In this document: in pieces, positions 12,951-25,241 of the stretch
Numbering within the stretch: position 1 is the first letter of the stretch
Layout: each line of letters starts with the position of its first letter
Made by a program: the position numbers and the translations under genes
NCBI GenBank assembly: GCA_038049695.1
Contig: CP142461.1
Span: 30,697,001 to 30,761,000 of the forward strand
Reading direction: 5' to 3'
Source: Cinnamomum chago
Taxonomy: Eukaryota > Streptophyta > Magnoliopsida > Laurales > Lauraceae
DNA length: 64,000 nt
The notes under the pieces: generated by a model
The model's database searches: none
What the model was told of the DNA's origin: nothing
What the model saw: only the letters and a program-made list of their open reading frames with translations

Positions 12951-15900
12951 TTAGGAGAGGGGTGGTTAATTACTAGATTAGCCTTAGGGTTTAAGGGTTT
13001 ATCTTAGGATTAGGGTTAGGGTTAGGGGTATGCTGGTCATTTGTTGGAAGCTTCTAGAGGAGGACCCTCAAAACACTAACCCACACTAATTAACTTAATT
13101 AGACTCTACTAAGGACCAAACTAGCTCTATTGGACCCTAGGCTAACACAACACCCAATTAATTAAAAAAAAAACACTAACCCACTAAGCTAATCTAACTA
13201 ACTTAGGAAAATCTAACTAGTCAATCTAATTAACCCCTAATTAGCCCAATCAATTAATATTTAGCCAAGATTAGCGAAGATTAGCAATTACTTAGTAAAG
13301 ATTAGTAGTAATTAGCAAAGATTAGTAGTAATTAACCAATAATTAACATAAATTAGGATTAATTAGTCTATAAAATAGCCCTTAGAGGGCCCACCAAGGG
13401 TGGGACCTCACAATGCTTCACACTTAAGCTCCCTCTCAATAAGCTTTATTACATTTTGAGTCAAATGAAGCTTCACTTGGTCCATTTGAGGTCAAATGAG
13501 ACCGCGTCTATTATGAAAGTTAACGTACTACTCGAGATACACGCGTTGGTATCAAGGATTTCCGTATCCGACGAAATACGTGAAAGTTCGTATTTACGTA
13601 AAAGCCCTTAATCTACCTTGTTTGAGTCTAAACTCATTCTAACCAACTCAATTTCATTTCATTATGCTTAATGCATCATTTGAGACTAATTTGTCTCTCT
13701 TTGGTCATTAATCTTCTTTAACTTATGTACTCATGCTTAATTAGCATTAATCTCAATTAATTAGCCTTAATCATGATTAGTTTGGGTCGAGGTGTAACAT
13801 ATAATGTCAGTGATGGTGATGAAACCCAACTTGTTCATGACAAATAGGCCAAATGTAGAGAAAGGTGAAAGTTACTCTTGAATCGCATGGTGGAACTCCA
13901 CCCTAATGAAAGAGAAAGTGGTGAGTTACTCTTGGAGACATGTTGGAAAATCTTATGGCCCACCAAGACTCCATAATTGAGGAGAGAAGCATGATTCACG
14001 AATAAAGATGTCTTAGAAGAAAGGAGGAAAGAGAGAGCTGGAAAGCTTGACTCACTACAAGGCTACTAGTAATGCGATCAAAAGAACATAAAAAGAAAGA
14101 AGGTGCACATCCCTTTCATGGCCCGTGTACTTGGATTTTGGACTGAAGACAGAAGAGCTGATGATAATGTTGTGACTTCATAGTCTTTATCTCCCTATCT
14201 TTCTAATATTTCTTCTTATGTTTGTTAGCTCGTCCCGTCATTGTGGGGCACATCTAATGTAAAAATATCAAGCCACCATTGTACGATCTCAATCGTTCAA
14301 TCGGTTTTGGATTATTTTGAGCTTGAATTGTGGAATCCTATCCTAATGCATCAATAATATTGTCACCACAGGTAATATGATCAAGATATTTTGATAGTTG
14401 GGCTATTCAATTATTGCGAAGTGAGAGAAAGGAGAAAGATTAGGTATGGTGGTTAGAATTGCAAATAAATATCCAATTATGTGAATATACGAAGTCTATG
14501 AGCCTTGATAAAGCGGGTATAAAACCTTTTTCCCAGCTTAAGAGGAGTTTCTGTCCGGAATATTCGGATCCAAATCCACATCCATGTGTACAATCTTAAC
14601 CTATATCTAGATCTAGAACAATTACATCCATGTATTAAAAACATTTAGGTTTCAAGGGCCTGCATAGCTTAAATTAAATTGATAGTTGAGTCTACTTAGC
14701 TTTAATCACACACAATTTAATATATAGCTCCACTTGAATAATTAAGATTTTTTTTTCAAAAGCTCTTTTATTCAATTAGATTAATGCACTTTGCATCTTA
14801 TTTGAATTCTAATTCAGAATCAACTACATTTTTGCAAGATGATGCATACTGTCACATCCCAGACCCGAGAATCCCTTGTTTAGGGTGGTTCCCAAGGTGT
14901 GACACGCGTACTCCCGTGAACTCGCACCTGTTCCGGACCAAATCCGAATTCACGAAGGAGAAAATTCCACATTTTACGTGTGATGATTACTCACTGACAC
15001 CTGTCAATGCACAATTATCTGCGGAACATGCACATTATAGAAATCAAAGCCGTGATCAGTCCAATAACCAATCCATTATATTACAATTTCTCCTTAACAA
15101 AACTAATGATTTAAATGTTTTAAATGTATAGTACACCAGTACTCTAATGAACAACTACTAGATGCTTATCTCAAGGGAATAAATTCCTAATACAATGCGA
15201 AATAAAACTAGTCAAATGCATTACCTTGAACTAAGTACAATTAAATTACCTAGGCTCAAACTCAAGGTTACCCTTCTGATTCGTACTCCGACAGTCATAA
15301 CTAACCGTTAAGCTTACCAATTAATCTCACATTTGAATGGCTAAAAGTAACTCTCTTTGGTGTCTTGAATCCTTGTGACACCAAGACTAGTATCTCAAAT
15401 ACAACGATTTGGCAAGTATAGGCATTAATAAGCAAGTACATGATGTATCAAATTGAATTAAATAACAGTTGATCAAAAGATGTCAAAGATAAGTATTGAC
15501 TAGGCAATTGTGCTAAATCAAATCTTTTATGCTTGAGAATCATATTAAAATGAAAACATACAAATTGGCTACTACTTTAAGCTCATCCTCTCAAAAGAGA
15601 GCAAATCTAGTTGGGATGTCACCAGCGGCCCGGCCAAAGGCTAACTGGCTACCCGGTTCTGGAGTTCCGGTGCTCCAGATGACTTACTGCAGTAGTCTCG
15701 AATACGAAACCAAGTGCTGGCCCCGTCGGGCGTCACAAGGTCGAAGCTAAGTAGTGCTGACTCAATCGAATCAATAATAATCGAAATAATAAGTGGATTT
15801 GAGTGAGTTTGTATTTCAACTGTCTATAATCAAATCAAATCAAATGCTAATCTCAAATCACGATATACTTACTCAACCCACATTTCCCACAATTAGAAAT

Positions 15901-16735
15901 TTGGTATATAATATTGAAGAATTTCGAAAGAAATGTAATAATTGGACCTCAAGGAGTATAGATAATGCAATAAATCTACTAATTGTGATTGATATACAAA
16001 ATGAAAGTATACTTCAATATGAAATGCAATGATTTAAGGAATCAAGGGAATTACTAGCCAATCTAATCTAACTACTCATTATTCTTCACCATCCAATTCG
16101 ATATAGGTTTAGAGAATCCATGTATTCCTATTCTATTAGGTGTCACAGTGTGTAAATAAATACAAAAGGTTCACTAAATTAATATCTATGGAATGGTGAT
16201 AGATTTCCGAATAGTAAACATGAGTCTATCCCAGCCTCTCGAGATATCTCAGGCTCTAGACCTCTCCGTTGGACATACAAGGGTTTAAGGTTTCCCTGTT
16301 AAGGTCATAAGAGTCATTCGAAATCCTAATTTCCTATGGAAACAAGGTATGCACCATAATCCACTTAATGGAGGATTAAGGAGGGTTAAAATAGGTTCCA
16401 TTGTAAATTCATGAGCGTCAATTAAAACCTTTATCACCTATTGGTTTAAGGTATACACCATATTCCTCTTTAGAGAGTTTTATGGAGGGTTATTAGAGGG
16501 TAGAATATCATTACTCCTTCTAATTGGGTCAAAAAGGGTCCAACCTAGGAATTCTAGCCTATGCCTTGAAATATTAAAATGGGCTTTCAGTAGGATACAT
16601 TTGCTCGGTGGGACCAATACAAGGCAATGGAAATGCATAACAGGTGGGATACATACTAGCTGGTTGAATAACCCAATGGCCAAATAGAGTGCAAGCACTC
16701 AACCATGGGCTGGTCTCCAATTGCACACACATTTA

Positions 16736-16930
16736 TATACAAGTCCACCTGCACTTATATGCACTATTCCACCTGCACATGCATTGCTCCACCTGCACAT
16801 GCATTATCTACAATTCCACCTGTACACACATTATTCCACTTGCACACACATTGTATACAATTCCACCTGCACACACATTATCCACTTGCACACACATTGT
16901 ATACAATTCCATCTGCACATGCTTTTAAAT
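16736..16930. repeat. Minisatellite of 'ccacctgcaca' units
   Basis: About eight copies of a unit built on 'attccacctgcacacacattgtatacaa' variants (roughly 12-40 bp apart) lie inside the 14,850-18,231 LTR. Short open frames in all three plus frames are by-products of the repeat. Confidence 0.75.
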
Positions 16931-17039
16931 AATCCAAGCTTCTCTTAACTACTTTAAAAGTAGGAATTCTAGCCCAAGCAATGAAATAACAAATGGGCTT
17001 CAATTAGTGGGGAAAAGGGGCTGGAAATAGAGCCTAATA

Positions 17040-17275
17040 TGGGCTGGAAAACAGCCCAGAAATTGGGTTGAAACAGACCTGAAACCAGCCCAGAATTTGG
17101 GCCTGAAATAGACTTGAAACCAGCCCAGAAGTTGGCCTGCAACCAGCCCTTAAACAGCCCATAATTTGGCCTGCAATCAGCCCTTAAACAGCCCATAATT
17201 TGGCCTGCAATCAGCCCTTAAACAGGCCTGCAACCAGCCCTGAACAGGCCTGCAACCTGCCCAGGCCCAGGCCCA
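17040..17275. repeat. Tandem repeat of 'cagccc...ttggcctgcaa' units
   Basis: About six units of roughly 35 bp containing 'cagcccttaaacagcc' and 'ataatttggcctgcaat' occur in tandem. The central two or three units are almost identical, so the array is recent or homogenised. Confidence 0.75.
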
Positions 17276-18236
17276 CCCTGCTGCCAAAAATGGTCCGGTT
17301 CAGTGCAGGATTCTGCACTCTTCTTCCTTCTTAGTTCTGATTTTTTTTTTTTTGAATCATTTCCCTCCAATCCAAGCTTTCCCATTCATAAGCAAACCCA
17401 CAAAAATGCAAATCATAATCATTCTCAAGTTTTGAACTAAGAGGCTAATCATAGTAGAAAGGAAAATAAAATAGAATTTAATAACTAATCAAGGAATTTG
17501 ACAACATGCATTATAATTAAAGCTTATACTTGCCTCAATTTTAAGCTTTCCAAACTCTTTTACTCTCTTGGTGTTCCAAACCCCAAAATCCCCAATTATT
17601 CAAACCCTAGACACAAATATCCATCACAACACCAATCAAAATCTATACATGCTTATTAGAGGGTCTTTTGACTCTCATGCAACTCAAAATCCAAAAGGAA
17701 AGAGTATTGACTCTTACCTCAACCAAGAAATCCGAATTGAAGGAAATGGAAGATGATGGGGTATTGCCTTGCCAACAAAGAGGAGAGGAAGATGAAGAAG
17801 AAGATGGAGAAGATGGCCTCCCTACACTTGCACAAACAAGGAGTTGGAGAAGGAAGAGAAATGGAAAGGAACATGGGAGGAGAAGGTTTTCTCCACAGTC
17901 AATATGCTCCAACGAATGAATGAAATGAAGTTGGATTGGGGCTAGTTTAAAGTGATAAAGATGGAAAAATTTGCACAAAAGCCCACTATATTTATGTATT
18001 TTTATTTTGAGTCAAATGGTGGCCCACTTCTTCAATGGTTGGTCAAATGAAAGAAAGCTTAATACGAAAATCGACGTGCTCAACGAGACACACGCGATGA
18101 TGTCAAAATGATGAAATTTGGGAAGATCATAATTTACATAAACTACCTTAATTAGTCACTAAGTATGATTAAGTTAACTAAAACACAATTAATTAGCATT
18201 AAACAAGATTAGTTCGGGTTGGGGTGTAACACATAC

Positions 18237-20479
18237 AACACACACGTACTGTACAGGATCCAAATCTAATCTATAAAGATGGATACAGGTTCGATTCCAC
18301 TTTGAATTCACTCGGATTTGACCCATTTGCATCCCTACAGTGGCCAAGTAAAGATCAAATTATACTAAGTGAAGAATCCACTTTGTAAAGACCAAAATAA
18401 CGTCAAAGACGTATCTCTCTGTTTCACCCAAGCAGGTGTGTGACTTAAGGCAACAATCAATGATTGTTTTGAGCAATTCCATGCTTCCTCTTGTTGGGCC
18501 CACTGTTGGATCAATGACATGCTTTGGTTATATGAAAAAAAATCTCCTCTATGCATAATCTTGCAGGAGCGCGCATATGGATTACTCCAAAGGCGGGAAC
18601 ACCCTGATTTTGACTTGGTCATGCTGCGAGTGCAGCACCCATTCGAATGGACCGAAACCATGCAGGAGAAAATCTTCCTCTTCTTTCCCTCTCCCTTTTC
18701 CCTCCCTCTCTGTTTTGCTGTGCGTCGACCAACTGAAACGACAAAAAGGAAAGGCCCTTCTAGGGTTTTCTTTTATTTCCATCAGCCATCACATGTGTAC
18801 CTTATACACCTTGTCAAACAGTGGGCTCCACAGTGGGGCCAATCTATAGAAAATCAAGATATGTGGCCCTTGGATGAGTTTCATTTTAATAGAAAAAAGG
18901 TGGATGGTCAAATTGAACAATTGATCAATTTTAAAACATCAATCAATTTCATTGAACCACATCTCCAATTAGAATAAAGTTTAGCCAAAATCCATATAAG
19001 AGGAGAGCAATTATTTTAATGGCTTATTAATAGTGTGTAGATGATAGATCTACTCATACACATGATTTTTGAATTTTTTTTAATTCTTTTATTTTCATAT
19101 TTTTTTAATATTTGAATTATAATATATCATATTTTAAGAGCATGTCTTTTTAACCCATACCAAAGAAATGACTAGGATGATGATATCGAGCTTAGGCGAC
19201 ACTCCACTTGGAGTTAGGCTGTCATATATACTCATCAATCTCTCTCTACTCTCTAGTGCGCCACCCCCCCCCCCCCCCCAAATTTCAGGTAAACCATAAA
19301 CCCTTTAATGTCCAAGTGCTCTATGATTTATCTATCTTACTATCATGTTTCAAATTTTAATATGTTATTTTCATGGTTTTGAATTTCACAACTTATTTGA
19401 TGATTGGGTTAGTATTAAATGCTAATTGATGTGTTATCTTCATTTTCATATCTTTTACACTAATAAATTGATCATAAGCCAAAATAATAGTTGCATTATG
19501 TTAAATACTGGAGAAAACAGCGAGTCAGCGACATAGATAGGGCCCATGATTTAAGGTGACCGATATTTTGATTTATTGTTGTTACTAATGGAAAAAGATA
19601 TTGTTTTCCACCATTTTCTAATATTCTGGATTTTTTGTGATTTTTTTATTAAAAAAAAACTCACACTGCGACGACCTCGACGGACCAATAACCGCGACCG
19701 ATACCGATATCATATCGGTTTTTTGTCCCGGCTGATACCACGATCGATACCGCGATTTTGAACCAAGCATATAAGTGGTTTTGCATGATGAAAAAGTGAA
19801 AGGGAACTAAATAATTCAAAGAAATTTGAAATTAATCAACTTTTGATTTTTATAGTGGCTTAATAAAGTAATAAGATGAAACTAAATGACTTGACTCTCT
19901 TTCTCTCTGACCTCCTGGAATTCCAAATCCTCATTGCCCAGCCAGCATTTGGAATGCTGGAAGTTTGCGAATTCTGAAGGCTATTTGGCGGGTTGAAATT
20001 CAAAAGTTTAGCATATAAAGTTCGAAGAAGAATTATCATAGCAAAATGTCTCCCCAACCTGATAAATTCTTATCAGAAATGCCTCTACAGAACAGGCCCT
20101 ATAAGGCACAAAGTCAAATGGGTCAAACCGTGTCCTTTAAAAAGCTCCTCTGAACTCACTTGATTTACTTGACTTGATGCCCATCCGTGCTACTTTTGCT
20201 ATTTGAATTTTTGAACTATGCATCGAAAAATACTAAATTTTTTGTCCTCATGCTCCCACTAGTTTTCTGATATCCAAAGAGTCTTACATTAAGGAAAAAA
20301 GAAACCAGAAGACCACCAGGGAAACAAATATGTAAAAGAGATACTGATGAAAAAGTAATTAGCATGTAATTGAGAATCTTTTGTGAGTTATTGGAGGCAT
20401 CCTTTTGGTACTGAGATTCTTTTGTTCTTTGAAGGATTCTTTTGGGAAAATACTATTAGATTCAAACAATTGGAATGTG
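18237..20479. other. Spacer between the duplication copies, no gene seen
   Basis: No conserved protein is recognised on either strand. There is a run of 16 C at 19,264-19,279, an AT-rich stretch at 19,020-19,140, and a 'gaccgataccgatatcatatcggtt' type phrase near 19,698-19,722. The short frames around 18,365-18,980 have no family motif. Confidence 0.5.
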
Positions 20480-21276
20480 GTGATCTGAGAACTGCTTTAG
20501 ATCATGCCGACATGCCAGGGACTAATTAATCTGTTTAGTGGAAGTTATACTGTTGCAGTGTTATATATTTATTTGTTACCACTAAACCAAATGGGCATGC
20601 ATGATGCTTCTACATCTGAGACCTGACATCGTCAATGTCATCCATGTCATAGTACTATATAAGTGCAATAACAGTGGAAGGAAGATGGAGCATTCAACAC
20701 TTTTTCATTTACAATTTGAATGAATTAAGTTTAATGATGCAGAGTCAGTCACCCAAGTTTCTGATAGTGGGCAAATTAATTCTTATTGAAATAGAGAGAG
20801 GGATATAGAATAGAGAAAAAAAAAATGAAAATTGGCATGAGGAAGAGAACATCAGAGAGAATGAAACTTTTGAATTTGAAGTACTAAGAAAGCCTAATTA
20901 TATAGAACCAAATCATTCTAATCTTGTAGCTTAGACAGCTATTATTCTATAGTTGTAATATAAGTAACTTTCTGACAAATGACAATAACAAATGAAACTC
21001 CACATGCCAGTCCTTAACCTTTTGGTAGCTTAAACCCTTCACAGCCAACTGCTCCAAATTATTATATGGCAAAAACAAGTTTCACATGTCACATTAAGCA
21101 TAACAGCAATTTACACCTAAAATTCATCCATTTTAACTTACAAACAAGTGTTGTAGCCACAGGCACATCAACCTAAACACCTGTTAGGTGCTGGTAAGAC
21201 TTAAGAGAACAAGAAGGTCGAACATATATAGCATGATAATTCTGTAGTTTAGTTTCCTTTGTAGGATGGTTACTGC

Positions 21277-22956
21277 TCAGGTGGGTCGAAGATAGGAGAT
21301 GAATGCGAAGAAGGTCTGAGCGATCCCGAATAAGAGGAAAACCACAGCAGCAACAACAGAAATAATAGCCCATGGATTACTGAAATAATCACGCATCAAG
21401 CAGGCACGCCATGTATGCCAACTGGTCTCGCAGTACTCAGTGACCTCATTGAACAGACCACTGAGGTAACTGGTCTGAGTATCTATGGCAATGCCACAAC
21501 ACAAACGGTTGAAGAGAAGGGCCACTTCTCCATCATTTCCAAGCCAGTGCTCTATTATCTTGTGCTGCCCAAGCAATGCAACATCCTTTGCTGTATTGAC
21601 TATGCAATCCATGAAGAAGGCATAGCTGGTGAAGTGTGTTTCAGATTTGGGGTAGCACTGCTCAAAGGCGATGAAGTTTCGAAACAGAGAATTGGTGTTG
21701 CAGTCGATCAAAAGGTGTGGGATCTGCATCACCCCATCACTGAAATTCACCTCCAAGAAGCTCTCGGCCTCTTTCTTTGTCTTTGTCTTCGTCTTGAATT
21801 TCACTCCGGCACCATGGAGCTCGGTCGCCCCAGGGATTGATTTGGGTGGTTGGGGTGGTGGTGACCCCCTGAGAGAGAGCATCTCGCAAACAATCTTCTT
21901 CCACTTGAAATTTGCTAGGAGCTGAGCGAGTTCCTTCCACTTATTCGCCCCGAGGCCCATTACTGGGTCATCCTTCTTCAAGTTTTCCCTTGTCCCTTGA
22001 ATGTCTATAGCGCAAGTGATTGAGTTTGGTGGTGATGCCGGTGGTGGTGGTCGTGGAGAAGAGAGTGCTTCATTTGATAGCTCAGAAGAGGCAGAACAAG
22101 CGGAAGAAGTGTGTTTGAGGTGTTTGGAGGAGGAGTTCTTCCACTTCCTAAATGTCAATTTAACCGAGGCATCTCGCGAGTGGTTGCTACAATTCTCTTG
22201 CTTGGAATCCGGTAATAGACTGGAATGGAGTAAATGGAGCAAATGATGGATATCTTTGGTATGAGGGGTTTTGATTTTCCAAAACAAGGGTCTTCTTAAG
22301 AAATCCAGGGCCAAACCTTTAAAGCAAGTCTTGCTTTCTCTATTGCTAGTCTCTATGAGTTCAAATAAGCGTTTTAGAATGGAAAAAGGGATCTGGTTCT
22401 CTAAGAGAAGCATGTCATGGATTATAACAGGCAACATCCAACGGGTGTTGAATATGGGGTCCGATTCTGTATTCTCATTTTGTTTCAAAAAGAGCTCGAT
22501 GATAAAGCAGCCATCGAGCACCATCATTTCAACAAATTCATCGCTCTCGAGATCAATGGTTTCAGAGTAGCACTTGCGCACGCTTCCCTCCAAGCATTGA
22601 ATTTCTTCCAGACATCTCTCCAAGCAGATTGTTTTGTTACGGGAGAGGAAGTCTAGTAGATAGCGCCATTTGTGATTTTCCATGGCCTGCAGGCCTTTCT
22701 CGCTACGATGATATGGGCCAATTGAGATGATCTGGGGCTGATATGCACGTTCGTCGCCTCTGCGGATGTGCTCTGGGACACGATGGATGGTGGGTGGGTT
22801 CTTTGGGTAAGAGTGCGTTTTTTGTGATGCCTCAAGCTTCTCTCTCATGGACTTCTTCACCCTTGGATTCCTGTTATTGAGTTCAACTCGATGTGTTATC
22901 ATCTTTCTATCTTCCTCCATTGTTGAAAATTCACACAAGGATGCAGATTTCATCAC
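21277..22956 (-). CDS. DUF247 (UPF0481) family protein, copy B
   Basis: This is an intronless 559-residue gene. By eye it differs from copy A by about 20 substitutions and one 4-residue deletion in the Pro/Gln run (about residue 375). All family motifs are kept: VPEHIRRGDERAYQPQ, IISIGPYHR, MMVLDGCFIIELF, WMLPVIIHDMLLLENQIPF, and the hydrophobic C-terminal segment (AIISVVAAVVFLLFGIAQ). Substitutions cluster near the C-terminus before the membrane segment (for example three K/A to E changes in FNEVTEYCET). The open frame in both copies suggests a recent duplication or retained function. The alternative start at residue 13 applies here too. Confidence 0.93.
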   Translation of the reverse strand: MMKSASLCEFSTMEEDRKMITHRVELNNRNPRVKKSMREKLEASQKTHSYPKNPPTIHRVPEHIRRGDERAYQPQIISIGPYHRSEKGLQAMENHKWRYLLDFLSRNKTICLERCLEEIQCLEGSVRKCYSETIDLESDEFVEMMVLDGCFIIELFLKQNENTESDPIFNTRWMLPVIIHDMLLLENQIPFSILKRLFELIETSNRESKTCFKGLALDFLRRPLFWKIKTPHTKDIHHLLHLLHSSLLPDSKQENCSNHSRDASVKLTFRKWKNSSSKHLKHTSSACSASSELSNEALSSPRPPPPASPPNSITCAIDIQGTRENLKKDDPVMGLGANKWKELAQLLANFKWKKIVCEMLSLRGSPPPQPPKSIPGATELHGAGVKFKTKTKTKKEAESFLEVNFSDGVMQIPHLLIDCNTNSLFRNFIAFEQCYPKSETHFTSYAFFMDCIVNTAKDVALLGQHKIIEHWLGNDGEVALLFNRLCCGIAIDTQTSYLSGLFNEVTEYCETSWHTWRACLMRDYFSNPWAIISVVAAVVFLLFGIAQTFFAFISYLRPT

Positions 22957-22995
22957 TAGTTGGACTTGGTAGCTTTTCTTAAGTGGATTTTGATG

Positions 22996-23006
22996 ATTAT
23001 ATAGCT
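22996..23006 (-). promoter_or_regulatory. TATA-box candidate of DUF247 copy B
   Basis: The minus-strand AGCTATATAATC is identical to copy A and at the same distance from the ATG. The promoter region is conserved between the copies up to about 23,360. Confidence 0.45.
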
Positions 23007-25098
23007 ATTTGGCTTACCCTTACTGTATGCTAATAATAATAGAAGATGTGTGTTGGAGTGTGGGGAGAGAGAGTAAAAACGCACAATAAAAATAGATTAG
23101 TCTTTTCGTATCCTTTTTCTAATCTTCTTTTCTTCTTTCCTCGTGGCGAGCTAGAGGGGGTCTGGTCATCACTCAAGAAACTCGTTCGGGTTCATGACCC
23201 AATTGTTGGACCGTGTGGACCCCACACGTTTTTGCCCACTAATCCTCAACGGTCATCTCATACGGTCAACCATAATCCCTTGATTTACTCACGTGATTTA
23301 TATAATCGGAGGGCCACTTCTCCGGATTTGATGGGTAAATCCGTTCTCTAAGTGTAGTATATGCATGGATGATGAGATTCATGAACAAAAACACATATTG
23401 AACAGAGATCCGGAGAGAAAACATCAGCCGGCGATAACCAGCCTCGCAGCATCGTCTCTGATCACATGCACGTCAAGATCCTTCACCAATTTCGTTCCAT
23501 GTGCAGCTAGCTCATTATGCGTTCATTATTATACTATTGAACCGAAATGTTAGGATTTCTTAGAAATGTATCTCTTGGAATGTTGTAAAATTCGAAGAAA
23601 CAAAAGTGAAGATCCATAAGAGAATATGAAATTGTTTCAGTTAAAAGGACTTCTGGTTTCACCATACCGGCCCAAGGGCAGATCCATGGATGGGTAGGTT
23701 TTGACAGCCCTCCTTTGTCATTAGGCCAAGCAAGGGAAAAAAAAAATCCATAAATGATCATCATATAATCTCCCATTTGATTGAAATGAAGATCCAACTG
23801 TAACCTTTGTAAAATGAAATCTAAGGAAGTACGCTGCACCTTATTTCATTCATCTCTCTTCTCTTTAATACTCATTTAAAAATTTTAGGATTTCAATTCC
23901 ATGCATAAAAAAAGGCACCCAAGGTTTCAATGTCAATAAAGATGATGATTTATTGTTGAGAAATCAGAGAATGCCTCATTTGACTTGTCTTTTGTTCTAG
24001 TTAAAGACCTCATTGACTTGCCTTTTTCTGTTGGTAAAGACCTCATTGACTTGTCTGGTTATGGAAAATGTGCAGTAGAAAATCAGAATTGCCTTTGAAG
24101 AATCTTAGGAAACCCTCTTTCGCTGAAACCTGTTTGGAGGAATCAGGGGCTGCCATGGAAGAGACCCTCCTCCACCCCCCTTGCTTGGCTTATTTCTCTT
24201 TCCTCCACCACGCAATGATTCGTCCATCCAGAATGTTATTATCACTTTGTCCCGGTTTTATACCGACAAGCTTTATTTCATTGTCAATCAAATCTATTGG
24301 CATTCATTTACATGAACACACATATAGCTCATACACAAAGTTAATTTGATAGTGTTTTGTAGTAAATCTCTTTAAACTTACCCTAAATATAAATACTATA
24401 TGGCTCACATATAATGTCAGTGATGGTGATGAAACCCAACTTGTTCATGACAAATTGGCCAAATGTAGAGAAAGGTGAAAGTTACTCTTGAATCGCATGG
24501 TGGAACTCCACCCTCTAATGAAAGAGAAAGTGGTGAGTTACTCTTGGAGACATGTTGGAAAGTCATATGGCCCACCAAGACTCCATAATTGAGGAGAGAA
24601 GCATGATTCACGAGTAAAGATGTCTTAGAAGAAAGGAGGAAAGAGAGAGAGCTGGAAAGCTTGACTCACTACAAGACTACTAGTAATGCAATCAAAAGAA
24701 AATAAAAAGAAAGAAGGTGCACATCCATTTCATGGCCCCCGTACTTGGATTTTGGACTGAAGACAGAAGAGCTGATGATAACGTTGTGACTTCATAGTCT
24801 TATCTCCCTATCTTTGTAATATTTCTTCTTATGTTTGTTAGCTCGTCCAATCATTGTGGGGCACATCTAATGTAAAAATATCAAGCCACCGTCGGACGAT
24901 CTCAATCGTTCAATCGGTTTTGGATTATTTTGAGCTTGAATTGTGGAATCCTCAGTCTGCATTGGGATACTCCCAATGCATAAATAATATTTTCACCTCA
25001 TGTAATATGATCTAGATATTTTGATAGTTGGGTAATTCAAATATTGCTATGTGAGTGAAAGGAGAAAGATTAGGTACGGTGGTTAGGGTTGCAAATGG

Positions 25099-25241
25099 GG
25101 AACTGGATCCCGGGTAAGGGCGTGACACATGAGTTTATTGAGTTCAAAAAACGGTGTTGTCTTTTAAGTACAAAACGGCTACGAAACAAATGTGTTATTC
25201 CCTGATTGGTCCAAACAGGTTTCCTGTTTGAATCTGGATCC
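25099..25241. mobile_element. Mutator-type MITE, 143 bp
   Basis: The insertion is flanked by a perfect 9-bp TSD TGCAAATGG (25,090-25,098 and 25,242-25,250). Copy A shows the empty site near 14,460 ('attgcaaataaatatcc'). The left end GGAACTGGATCCC and the right end (reverse complement GGATCCAGATTC) are only partly inverted, but the left end and the internal 'ggtccaaacagg' resemble the MITE at 26,093-26,278. The 9-bp TSD points to the Mutator superfamily. Confidence 0.7.

Larger units (their letters stand above)
8680..13412 (-). mobile_element. Giant solo LTR-like element nested in another LTR, 4.7 kb
   Basis: It starts TGTAACGCCCC and ends GGGACCTCACA, with a perfect 5-bp TSD ATGCT (8,675-8,679 and 13,413-13,417). 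Removing it makes the outer LTR continuous. No protein-coding capacity is recognised, so it is either a very long solo LTR or a non-autonomous derivative. On the minus strand there is a canonical TATA box (CCTATAAAA, about 12,941-12,950), then a CT-rich leader rich in GCTGCTG, then a GC-type splice donor consensus (AAG|GCAAGT, 12,201-12,208). Repeated plus-strand phrases such as 'gggcccac' and 'gatcaggtc' occur around 10,740-11,960. Minus orientation is an inference. Confidence 0.78.
6483..13799 (-). mobile_element. Giant solo LTR (about 2.6 kb) split by a nested element
   Basis: The insertion is bounded by a 5-bp TSD TATAA (6,478-6,482 and 13,800-13,804). The empty site is intact in copy B (about 24,412-24,422). 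Its own sequence is 6,483-8,679 plus 13,418-13,799. The left end GGTCACGACCCGGG looks like a family start TGTCACGACCC with the first base mutated; the right end is GGTGTAACA. No retroviral-type protein is encoded, so it is read as a solo LTR of a large gypsy-like element. The minus strand is inferred to be sense: a TATA-like sequence (8,664-8,673), a GT donor (ACAA|GTAAGT, about 8,443) and a GC donor (AG|GCAAGT, 8,255-8,262) line up in that direction. Relatives are at 14,850 and 50,576. Confidence 0.82.
1020..14726. repeat. Segmental duplication, copy A (expanded by insertions)
   Basis: From 1,020 to about 14,726 this segment aligns collinearly with 20,480-25,483, including the DUF247 gene and both flanks. 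Copy A is longer because it holds a solo LTR at 3,932-4,409 and a 7.3-kb nested insertion at 6,483-13,799, both missing from copy B. It also has about 1.1 kb near 5,015-6,160 that copy B lacks; no TSD is visible there, so a deletion in copy B is as likely as an insertion in A. Homology stops at 14,726/25,483, shortly after the shared 'cacaatttaat'. Orientation is the same in both copies. Confidence 0.92.
14850..18231 (-). mobile_element. Giant solo LTR, 3.4 kb
   Basis: It starts TGTCACATCCCAGACCC and ends GGTTGGGGTGTAACA, with a perfect 5-bp TSD CATAC (14,845-14,849 and 18,232-18,236). No coding capacity is recognised. The last 230 bp resemble the end of the outer LTR at 13,500-13,799 (both have an 'acacgcg' phrase, then AATTAGCATTAA and 'gggtgtaaca'-type ends). 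On the minus strand it carries a TATA-like ATAAATATAG (about 17,987-17,996), a GT donor GAG|GTAAGAG (about 17,717) and a GC donor GAG|GCAAGT (17,528-17,535), matching its relatives. Confidence 0.85.

Noticed and set aside
19264-19279. Poly-C run as a functional G-quadruplex
   Set aside because: It is a simple homopolymer, likely of slippage origin; another lies at about 984-996. Nothing else supports a function.
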